From: Bradyrhizobium sp.
GTDB lineage: Bacteria; Pseudomonadota; Alphaproteobacteria; Rhizobiales; Xanthobacteraceae
Assembly: GCA_013695565.1 (NCBI GenBank)
Contig: JACDAG010000895.1
Span: 1-9,037 of the forward strand
Direction of reading: 5' to 3'
DNA length: 9,037 nucleotides
The translations under genes were made by a program, and so were the position numbers. Numbering within the stretch: position 1 is the first letter of the stretch; each line of letters begins with the position of its first letter. Of the stretch, positions 1 to 4,858 are shown piece after piece. The notes beneath the pieces were generated by a model that searched no databases, was not told the DNA's origin, and saw only the letters and a program-made list of their open reading frames with translations.

Positions 1-6
1 GCGCCG

Positions 7-30
7 ACCTCCCCCGCAAGCGGGAGAGGT
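7..30. repeat. Short GC-rich hairpin, REP-like; possible terminator of the NTF2-like gene
   Basis: Two nested stems can be read directly: ACCTC (7-11) with GAGGT (26-30), and CCCGC (13-17) with GCGGG (20-24). The loop is AA and there is one C/A mismatch between the stems. It lies 26 bp beyond the stop codon of the minus-strand gene at 57-431, so it could end that transcript, although no clear T-run follows. Hairpins of the form CTCCCCGC-loop-GCGGGGAG are very common between genes in Bradyrhizobium and related genomes (recalled, not searched). The element may continue past the left edge. Confidence 0.5.
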
Positions 31-56
31 GCACCGAATTCGCGGCCACACTACCT

Positions 57-431
57 CTAATGCACCAAATGATTAGCCGAACCCTGCCTGATCCTGCCCT
101 CTGCATCCACACGCAGATACTCGCAAATCCTCGCCCCACGGTCGTTCTGATAAAACACCACCACACTATCCGGGCTGACATAAATATCGATCAGCTCGAA
201 ATGCAAATCGGGCAGCCGCTGCAGCGCCATGCCCCAATAGGCGCGAAGCCTGTCCTTGCCGCGCAACGTGCCGGAAGCGTCGAAGCCGAGCGCGGGAATC
301 CGATCCGACGTCATCTCGCTGTCTTCGGCATACATCGCCAGCACGCGTTCCAGATCGTGCGAATTCCAGGCGGCGATCCATTCCCGGCCCAAACTGGCGA
401 GACGCGCGGCATCGTGGGGTGGGCTCGTCAT
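57..431 (-). CDS. NTF2-like / SnoaL-like domain protein
   Basis: A complete 124-residue protein with the usual length and pattern of the NTF2-like alpha+beta barrel. The N-terminal helix carries W-x-A-A-W-N-x-H-D-L-E (about residues 18-28), followed by MYAEDSEM, a central G-x-L-R-G-K-D-R-L-R-x-Y-W segment (about 55-67), and closing beta strands around VVVFYQNDRGARICEYLRVD. This fold is used by small isomerases, hydrolases and ligand-binding proteins, and the sequence does not identify a substrate. No signal peptide or membrane segment is seen, so it is probably cytoplasmic. The ATG at 431 is chosen because GGGAGG sits 5 bases upstream and a good promoter lies just beyond. It diverges from guaA and appears to be transcribed alone. 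A palindrome over its -10 box suggests control by a repressor that is not encoded in the window. Confidence 0.8.
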   Translation of the reverse strand: MTSPPHDAARLASLGREWIAAWNSHDLERVLAMYAEDSEMTSDRIPALGFDASGTLRGKDRLRAYWGMALQRLPDLHFELIDIYVSPDSVVVFYQNDRGARICEYLRVDAEGRIRQGSANHLVH

Positions 432-452
432 GCTTTCCTCCCGCGGAACAAA

Positions 453-489
453 TTAGGTCAATAATACTTACCTAAATCCGGTTTGTCCA
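453..489 (-). promoter_or_regulatory. Sigma70-type promoter with palindromic operator for the NTF2-like gene
   Basis: On the minus strand TGGACA (489-484) is separated by 17 bp from TATTAT (466-461). Each hexamer matches the sigma70 consensus at 5 of 6 positions. An inverted repeat with arms TTAGGT (453-458) and ACCTAA (470-475) is centred on the -10 box, with further A/T pairs inside. The predicted start of transcription is near 454, giving a leader of about 23 nt that contains GGGAGG. A palindrome covering the -10 box is the normal position for a repressor of the MarR/HxlR or TetR type. Which family binds is unknown. Confidence 0.5.
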
Positions 490-561
490 TGCCCGACATA
501 AGAATGTGGGTCACCGCTTTGTGCGGTTGCGAGGCCGCCCCCCGTCGCGTAATTCCTGTCC

Positions 562-2157
562 ATGACAGCAGCACAGCCCGCAGCAGAGTCGACGCCTTCG
601 GTGGCCTCGGCGCACGACAAGATTCTGATCGTCGATTTCGGCAGTCAGGTGACGCAACTGATCGCCCGCCGCGTGCGCGAGGAGGGCGTCTATTCCGAGA
701 TCGTGCCGTTCCAGAAAGCCGAACAGGCCTTCCGGGAGATGAAGCCGAAAGCGGTGATCCTCTCCGGCGGTCCGGAGTCCGTGCACGAAGCCGGCTCGCC
801 GCGCGCGCCGCAGCTGATCTTCGATTCCGGCGTTCCCGTGCTCGGCATCTGCTACGGCCAGATGACCATGGCCGCCCAGCTCGGCGGCGAGGTCGAGGGC
901 GGCCATCACCGCGAATTCGGCCGCGCCGATGTCGAGGTCAAGGCGGCGAGCACTTTGTTCGAATCCACCTGGGGCATGGGCGAGAAGCATCAGGTCTGGA
1001 TGAGCCATGGCGACCGCATCACCAAAATGCCGCCGGGCTTTTCGGTCGCGGGCGTCAGCGCCAACGCGCCGTTCGCGATCATCCAGGACGAGAAGCGCAA
1101 ATATTACGGCCTGATGTTCCACCCCGAAGTGGTGCACACGCCTGACGGGGCAAAACTGATCCGCAATTTCGTCAGAAAAGTTTCCGGCCTCACCGGCGAC
1201 TGGACCATGCGCGCGTTCCGCGAGGAGGCGATCGAAAAAATCCGCGCCCAAATCGGCAAGGGCAGGGTGATCTGCGGCCTCTCCGGCGGCGTCGATTCCG
1301 CTGTGGCGGCGGTTCTGATCCACGAGGCGGTCGGCGACCAGCTCACCTGCGTGTTCGTCGATCACGGCATGCTCAGGCTCGATGAAGCCAAGACCGTCGT
1401 CGACCTGTTCCGGCACCACTACAACATCCCGCTGGTGCACGTGGATGCCTCGAAGCAATTTTTGGGCGAGCTGGAAGGCGTCACCGACCCCGAAGTGAAG
1501 CGCAAGACCATCGGTCGGCTCTTCATCGACGTGTTCGATGTGGAAGCGAAGAAAATCGGTGGCGCGGACTTCCTGGCGCAGGGCACGCTCTATCCCGACG
1601 TGATCGAGAGCGTCTCCTTCACCGGCGGACCGTCGGTGACCATCAAGAGCCACCACAATGTCGGCGGCCTTCCTGATCGCATGAACATGAAGCTGGTCGA
1701 ACCCCTGCGCGAATTGTTCAAGGACGAAGTCCGCGTGCTCGGTCGCGAACTCGGCCTCCCCGAAATCTTCGTCGGCCGCCATCCGTTCCCCGGCCCCGGC
1801 CTCGCCATCCGCTGCCCCGGCGACATCACAAAAGAAAAGCTCGACATCCTCCGCAATGCCGACGCTGTCTATATCGATCAAATCAGAAAACACGGCCTCT
1901 ACGATGCGATCTGGCAGGCCTTCGCCGTGCTGCTGCCGGTCAAGACCGTCGGCGTGATGGGCGACGGGCGGACGTATGAATTCGTGGTCGGCCTGCGTGC
2001 GGTGACCTCCACCGACGGCATGACCGCGGATTTTTATCCGTTCGAGATGAAGTTTTTGGGCGAGACCGCGACGCGGATCATCAACGAGGTGAAGGGTGTT
2101 AATCGGGTGGTGTATGATGTGACGTCTAAGCCGCCGGGGACGATTGAGTGGGAGTGA
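562..2157 (+). CDS. guaA: GMP synthase (glutamine-hydrolysing)
   Basis: A complete 531-residue GMP synthetase, the last step of guanine nucleotide synthesis: XMP + ATP + glutamine gives GMP. The class I glutamine amidotransferase domain comes first (about 20-210). Its nucleophile is Cys97 in GICYGQ, and His187 and Glu189 in MFHPEV complete the triad. The ATP-pyrophosphatase domain follows, with the P-loop SGGVDS at 241-246, and then the dimerisation/XMP-binding C-terminus ending in KPPGTIEWE. The length is normal apart from a 15-20 residue N-terminal tail, poor in conserved residues, before DKILIVDFGSQ. No convincing Shine-Dalgarno precedes the ATG at 562, so a later start is possible. The final 20 or so codons use more T and G at third positions than the rest of the gene. 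The 3' end of guaA is a known integration site for genomic islands, and toxin-antitoxin genes start 30 bp beyond it. Confidence 0.97.
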   Translation: MTAAQPAAESTPSVASAHDKILIVDFGSQVTQLIARRVREEGVYSEIVPFQKAEQAFREMKPKAVILSGGPESVHEAGSPRAPQLIFDSGVPVLGICYGQMTMAAQLGGEVEGGHHREFGRADVEVKAASTLFESTWGMGEKHQVWMSHGDRITKMPPGFSVAGVSANAPFAIIQDEKRKYYGLMFHPEVVHTPDGAKLIRNFVRKVSGLTGDWTMRAFREEAIEKIRAQIGKGRVICGLSGGVDSAVAAVLIHEAVGDQLTCVFVDHGMLRLDEAKTVVDLFRHHYNIPLVHVDASKQFLGELEGVTDPEVKRKTIGRLFIDVFDVEAKKIGGADFLAQGTLYPDVIESVSFTGGPSVTIKSHHNVGGLPDRMNMKLVEPLRELFKDEVRVLGRELGLPEIFVGRHPFPGPGLAIRCPGDITKEKLDILRNADAVYIDQIRKHGLYDAIWQAFAVLLPVKTVGVMGDGRTYEFVVGLRAVTSTDGMTADFYPFEMKFLGETATRIINEVKGVNRVVYDVTSKPPGTIEWE

Positions 2158-2198
2158 GGGGAACACAACAGGAATCAACTCTCCAAGCTAAGTTCCCC
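2158..2198. repeat. Inverted repeat between the convergent guaA and PIN toxin ends; weak terminator candidate
   Basis: GGGGAAC (2158-2164), directly after the guaA stop codon, is complementary to GTTCCCC (2192-2198), which overlaps the end of the convergent PIN gene. The 27-nt loop is long and no T-run follows on either strand, so this would be a poor intrinsic terminator. No better one is visible between the two genes. Confidence 0.25.
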
Positions 2199-2592
2199 GA
2201 AACGGATTCGCGATCCGCAACCCTTCGTTCAACGTCATGCCGTGTTGCATGTCCTCCGACCACAGCGTATCGCAACCGGCGTTGAGCGCCGAGGCCGCGA
2301 TCATCGCATCGTAGGTGGCGAGGCCGTATCGTTCGGCGAGCGCGAGGCCAGTCTCGTGGGTTTCGACGGTGAGGGGATGCACGATCAGCAGCTCACGCAG
2401 CGTATTCAATAGCGCATGGGTCTCGTCCCACGACATCTGCATCTTTCGACGCGCGACGTTGGCAATTTCGTTGAGGACCTGCACGCTGATCGCGCCGCCC
2501 GCGGCGATGGTCGCTTCCGCCCGATCGGCCTTCAGGGCATCGCCTGAGGCAAGGTAGAGCAGGACATTGCTGTCGAAAAAACTAACGGGCAT
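2188..2592 (-). CDS. PIN-domain ribonuclease toxin of a VapBC-like module
   Basis: A complete 134-residue PIN-domain protein, probably a Mg2+-dependent endoribonuclease that cuts RNA when its antitoxin is lost. The conserved acids are in place: Asp7 in FFDSNVLLY, Glu42 in VLNEIANV, Asp95 in LATYDAMIAA and Asp114 in LWSEDMQ. An intact active site argues for a functional toxin. The frame stays open to 2637, but the ATG at 2592 is preferred because it puts the first catalytic Asp at residue 7, as is usual, and because it overlaps the antitoxin end (stop at 2582) by 11 bp, a typical translational coupling. It is the second gene of the minus-strand module and converges on guaA. The RNA target cannot be read from the sequence. 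Confidence 0.88.
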   Translation of the reverse strand: MPVSFFDSNVLLYLASGDALKADRAEATIAAGGAISVQVLNEIANVARRKMQMSWDETHALLNTLRELLIVHPLTVETHETGLALAERYGLATYDAMIAASALNAGCDTLWSEDMQHGMTLNEGLRIANPFRGT

Positions 2593-2812
2593 TTGCGTCG
2601 TCTCTGTCGAACCTGAAATCGGCAGGCAGGCGTCCACGGAAGGCGCGAAGGCGCTTCAAGAGTTCATCGCGTCCGGGCTTTCGCGCCACGCCGAACTTGC
2701 GTGGATCGGCGACATGAATTTCGATCTCATCGCCTTCCCTGAGTTCAAGGGCGTCGACCACCGCGGCGGGGAGGCGGACCGCGAGACTGTTCCCCCATTT
2801 GGCGACTTGCAT
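2582..2812 (-). CDS. AbrB/MazE-fold (SpoVT-AbrB) antitoxin
   Basis: A complete 76-residue antitoxin. The first 45 or so residues have the swapped-hairpin AbrB pattern: VAKWGNSLAVRLP, then VVDALELREGDEIEIHV. That half binds DNA. The basic, arginine-rich C-terminal half (about 46-76, including DELLKRLRAFRGRLPADFRFDRD) should wrap the PIN toxin, following the family. The ATG at 2812 has GGGAG 9 bases upstream. A perfect 12-bp inverted repeat that overlaps the predicted -10 box lies only 16 bp upstream, fitting autorepression by the antitoxin or the antitoxin-toxin complex. The stop codon overlaps the toxin start by 11 bp. AbrB-type antitoxins paired with PIN toxins are an established class (VapB). 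Confidence 0.87.
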   Translation of the reverse strand: MQVAKWGNSLAVRLPAAVVDALELREGDEIEIHVADPRKFGVARKPGRDELLKRLRAFRGRLPADFRFDRDDANAR

Positions 2813-2827
2813 GTGTGGCCACTCCCG

Positions 2828-2857
2828 TAGATATACATTTAAAATAATGTATATCTA
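2828..2857 (-). promoter_or_regulatory. Perfect 12-bp inverted repeat: operator of the AbrB-PIN module
   Basis: The arms TAGATATACATT (2828-2839) and AATGTATATCTA (2846-2857) are exactly complementary around the 6-nt spacer TAAAAT. The site is strongly AT-rich in a GC-rich region. It starts 16 bp upstream of the antitoxin ATG and contains the predicted -10 hexamer in one arm, so a bound protein would block RNA polymerase. Control by the module's own AbrB-fold antitoxin is inferred from position and from the usual behaviour of the family. Confidence 0.75.
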
Positions 2858-2874
2858 GAGCGGGATTGAATCAA
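2846..2874 (-). promoter_or_regulatory. Predicted sigma70-type promoter of the AbrB-PIN module
   Basis: On the minus strand TTGATT (2874-2869) is followed after 17 bp by TACATT (2851-2846). Each hexamer matches the consensus at 4 of 6 positions, and the -10 box lies within the right arm of the perfect inverted repeat. Transcription would start near 2839 and leave a leader of about 27 nt with GGGAG in front of the antitoxin ATG. Confidence 0.45.
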
Positions 2875-2927
2875 GCCCTTGGCTCCGGAGAACAGCTTAT
2901 ATAAAGGCCGTCCGCAGTGTTTGCCCC

Positions 2928-2970
2928 TTGCAAAAGCGGGGACTTGGCAATATGACTACAGTGGTCACAT
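2928..2970 (+). promoter_or_regulatory. Predicted promoter and imperfect palindrome for the Phd-VapC module
   Basis: TTGCAA (2928-2933) and TATGAC (2951-2956) are separated by 17 bp, each matching the consensus at 4 of 6 positions. The -10 box lies in an imperfect palindrome centred on 2960 (2950-2970), with TGAC on the left, GTCA on the right and 8 of 10 positions paired. The palindrome ends 14 bp before the antitoxin ATG. Phd/YefM antitoxins commonly repress their own operon from a palindrome at the promoter. A second TATATAA stretch at 2898-2904 might also act as a -10 box but has no -35 box at good spacing. Confidence 0.4.
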
Positions 2971-2984
2971 GTGGAGTTGCCATC

Positions 2985-3227
2985 ATGCGCGAAATTCAAC
3001 TGCGTGACGCCAAGGCCAGTTTGTCTGCGGTCGTGGACGAAGCGATGCGGGGCGAGCCGGCAGTCATCACCCGTCATGGCAAGCGGCAGGCGGTGGTTGT
3101 GAGCTACGAGGAGTGGGAGCGGTTGTCGACCGTTCCGAGCTTCGGTCGTCTGCTGATGGCGGCGCCGTTGACAGCAGGGGATTTGCCCGGCCGCGACAAG
3201 TCGCCGTTGCGGAAATCAGGTCTCTGA
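2985..3227 (+). CDS. Phd/YefM-family antitoxin
   Basis: An 80-residue antitoxin. The N-terminal Phd/YefM fold is clear: MREIQLRDAKASLSAVVDEA, then EPAVITRHGKRQAVVVSYEEWERL (about 24-47). This region makes the DNA-binding dimer. The C-terminal tail (about 48-80, with SFGRLLMAAPL) is the expected flexible segment that occupies the toxin. The ATG at 2985 is chosen because GTGGAG lies 8 bases upstream and because the domain begins at once; the frame also has ATGs at 2928 and 2952 whose extra residues do not look like the family. The partner toxin begins 7 bp after the stop. It diverges from the AbrB-type antitoxin gene, with 172 bp between the two starts. Confidence 0.9.
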   Translation: MREIQLRDAKASLSAVVDEAMRGEPAVITRHGKRQAVVVSYEEWERLSTVPSFGRLLMAAPLTAGDLPGRDKSPLRKSGL

Positions 3228-3234
3228 TCTTCCA

Positions 3235-3672
3235 GTGTATCTCGTCGATACCAATGTGATCTCCGCCGCGGCGCCATCCCGACCGGTGCCGCTGGCACTT
3301 CTGGAATGGATGGATGCACATTCTGCCGTGTTGTTCATGTCAGCTGTCACTGTAGCGGAGATCGAGGACGGAATAGCGAAGCTGCGGCGCGAGGGTGCGA
3401 AGCGCAAGAGCGCTGATCTCACGGCCTGGCTCGTGACGGTCCTACATCTCTACGGTGATCGCATTCTTGCTTTCGATGCAGCAGTTGCCCGGATCGCCGG
3501 GGCGCTGTCGGACCGGGCGCGCGGTCTCGGACAGGCGCCGGGACTTGCCGACATTATCATTGCCGCAACAGCGCAGCATCGTGGATTAACAATCCTGTCG
3601 CGCAATCTCAGACATCTTGAGCCGTTGGGTGTCGCAGTGGTCGATCCGTTCGTGAAATTGCCACCGACGTAA
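3235..3672 (+). CDS. VapC-type PIN-domain ribonuclease toxin
   Basis: A complete 145-residue PIN-domain toxin, expected to be an RNA-cleaving enzyme held inactive by the preceding Phd-type antitoxin. The pattern is classic: YLVDTNVIS with Asp5, AVTVAEIEDGI with Glu42, LADIIIAATA with Asp106, and the terminal ILSRNLRHLEPLGV with Asn124, then VVDPF. The start is GTG at 3235, 7 bp after the antitoxin stop; no in-frame ATG lies before the motif. A GTG start may keep the toxin below its antitoxin. This toxin and the one at 2188-2592 share only the PIN fold motifs and belong to different subgroups, so they are not a local duplication. Confidence 0.92.
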   Translation: MYLVDTNVISAAAPSRPVPLALLEWMDAHSAVLFMSAVTVAEIEDGIAKLRREGAKRKSADLTAWLVTVLHLYGDRILAFDAAVARIAGALSDRARGLGQAPGLADIIIAATAQHRGLTILSRNLRHLEPLGVAVVDPFVKLPPT

Positions 3673-3831
3673 ACGACACGCTCGATGCCGTCTTGAAGGG
3701 CCTGACTCTGACAGGGCAGTCGAGGACCGGTGGTGACGACAGAAGAGCCCGTAAAAAAAAGTCCTCGCGAACTGTCGGATATTGTCGACCTGCTTCGTCC
3801 TTGGGCCAGGGCCGCCACAAGGAGACACACA
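3673..3831. other. Intergenic stretch with an imperfect inverted repeat
   Basis: This is 159 bp between the VapC-type toxin and the YciI-like gene. CGAGGAC (3721-3727) is complementary to GTCCTCG (3761-3767), and GACAG (3710-3714) to CTGTC (3772-3776), making a long-range imperfect stem around about 33 nt that ends in an A8 run (3753-3760). It is neither a clean intrinsic terminator nor an obvious operator. I see no convincing promoter for the genes that follow, although one is expected here. Confidence 0.3.
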
Positions 3832-4251
3832 ATGCGGGTGATGGTGTTCGGAAAAGCCACGGACGGCAGCGAAAAAGGCGCGCCGCCCACGCAAGAGGCG
3901 TTCGCGGCGATGGACGCGTTCACCGAGGAACTGGTCGAGGCCGGCATCATGGTGGCCGGCGCCGGCCTCCAGAACAGCGCCGAGGCCAAGCGCATCACGT
4001 CAGATGGTTCGGGCAGCAAGGTGATCGACGGGCCGTTCGCCGAGACCGGCGAACTGGTCGCCGGCTTCATGATCTGGCAGGTCAGGGATATCGACGAGGC
4101 CGTGGCGTGGGCGAAGCGCAATCCCATGTTGGGCGCGAGCGGGGTCGAGATCCGCCCGTTTTACGAGGCGGCGGATCTGGCCGAATTTTTGACGCCCGAG
4201 GAGCTCTCGACGCCCCGTGAAGGCGAGCGCGGCAAGCTCGGCGTCGCCTGA
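3832..4251 (+). CDS. YciI-like protein (DGPF family)
   Basis: A 139-residue protein of the YciI-like/DGPF family. The hallmark is VIDGPFAETGELVAGFMIWQV (about residues 63-83), preceded by MRVMVFGKATDGSEKG and followed by DIDEAVAWAKRNP, giving the ferredoxin-like fold expected. The biochemical role of this family is not settled, and no substrate can be assigned. The start at 3832 is supported by AAGGAG 7 bases upstream; the reading frame stays open 34 codons further, to a GTG at 3730, but that part lacks family features. It is followed after 31 bp on the same strand by a RibD-C-type reductase. The two probably share a transcript, and both families often travel together in small stress or accessory gene sets. 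Confidence 0.88.
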   Translation: MRVMVFGKATDGSEKGAPPTQEAFAAMDAFTEELVEAGIMVAGAGLQNSAEAKRITSDGSGSKVIDGPFAETGELVAGFMIWQVRDIDEAVAWAKRNPMLGASGVEIRPFYEAADLAEFLTPEELSTPREGERGKLGVA

Positions 4252-4282
4252 TAACGCCGGCTGGAAAGTGGGGGAAATCGCC

Positions 4283-4822
4283 ATGGCGAAGATCGTATTT
4301 GGAATGAACCAGTCCCTGGACGGCTATGTCGACCACGACCACCCCGAATTCAGGCCGCCAAGCCCCGCGCTCTTTCGTCACTTCATCGAGCAGGTGCGCG
4401 GCCTGGCGGGCAGCGTGTACGGTCGCCGCATCTACGAGATCATGCGTTATTGGGACGAAGACCATCCCGAGTGGGACACGGCGAAACACGACTTCGCAGC
4501 GGCGTGGCGGAAGCAACCGAAGTGGGTCGTGTCGCGCTCCCTGAAGGCAGTCGGCCCCAACGCCACGCTTGTCGGGGATGATTTCGAGGCGGTGATACGG
4601 CGGCTGAAGGCTGAGCGCGCAGGCGAGATTGACGTCGCCGGACCGGACCTGGCGCGAAGCCTGACCGATCTTGGTCTGATCGATGAGTATCGAATCTACC
4701 TCCACCCGGTCGTGCTGGGTCGCGGCAAGCCATTCTTCGCCGGCCCCCGGCCGCCGCTGCGCCTTCTGTCCAGCGATCGAATGGACGAGGACGTGATCAG
4801 GTTGACGTACGTTCCCGCTTGA
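4283..4822 (+). CDS. Dihydrofolate reductase family protein (RibD C-terminal-like)
   Basis: A 179-residue protein resembling the RibD C-terminal/DHFR-fold reductases of the YyaP/YwjB kind. Visible landmarks are VFGMNQSLDGYVD at the N-terminus, SVYGRRIYEIMRYW (about 45-58), WVVSRSL (about 83-89), a nucleotide-binding region near GEIDVAGPDLARSL, and LIDEYRIYLHPVVLGRGKPFF near the C-terminus, which is the strongest family signature. NADPH-dependent reduction of a small molecule is likely from the fold, but the substrate is unknown, and this is not a standard folA. The ATG at 4283 has GGGGGA about 7 bases upstream. It sits 31 bp after the YciI-like gene and converges on the multicopper oxidase gene, with 36 bp between their stops and no good terminator. 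Confidence 0.88.
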   Translation: MAKIVFGMNQSLDGYVDHDHPEFRPPSPALFRHFIEQVRGLAGSVYGRRIYEIMRYWDEDHPEWDTAKHDFAAAWRKQPKWVVSRSLKAVGPNATLVGDDFEAVIRRLKAERAGEIDVAGPDLARSLTDLGLIDEYRIYLHPVVLGRGKPFFAGPRPPLRLLSSDRMDEDVIRLTYVPA

Positions 4823-4858
4823 TCGCGCGACTCGCCTGAACGAACGGCGCCGATCCGC

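Noticed and set aside
511..2178. Long open frame of 555 codons antisense to guaA
   Set aside because: The guaA frame has all catalytic motifs and normal length. The antisense translation is rich in His, Asp, Ala and Arg without domain patterns, as expected for a shadow in GC-rich DNA.
3111..3119. GAGTGGGAG matching the guaA 3' end, as a possible attachment-site repeat
   Set aside because: The match is only 9 bp and is explained by the E-W-E codons of the Phd antitoxin. No integrase or longer direct repeat was found in the window.
3710..3776. Inverted repeat with A8 run as a rho-independent terminator
   Set aside because: The arms are separated by more than 30 nt and imperfect. The T-run, if read on the minus strand, does not follow a tight stem. 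I left it as a structural note only.
3730..3831. 34-codon N-terminal extension of the YciI-like protein from GTG 3730
   Set aside because: The ATG at 3832 has a strong AAGGAG at the right distance, and the family domain starts there. The extension lacks recognised features.
3450..4127. 225-codon minus-strand frame crossing VapC and the YciI-like gene
   Set aside because: It overlaps two well-supported plus-strand genes and shows no motif.
4823..4858. GATCG/CGATC stem between the convergent reductase and oxidase genes as a terminator
   Set aside because: Only about 5 perfect pairs with bulges and no T-run, so it is probably chance in GC-rich sequence.
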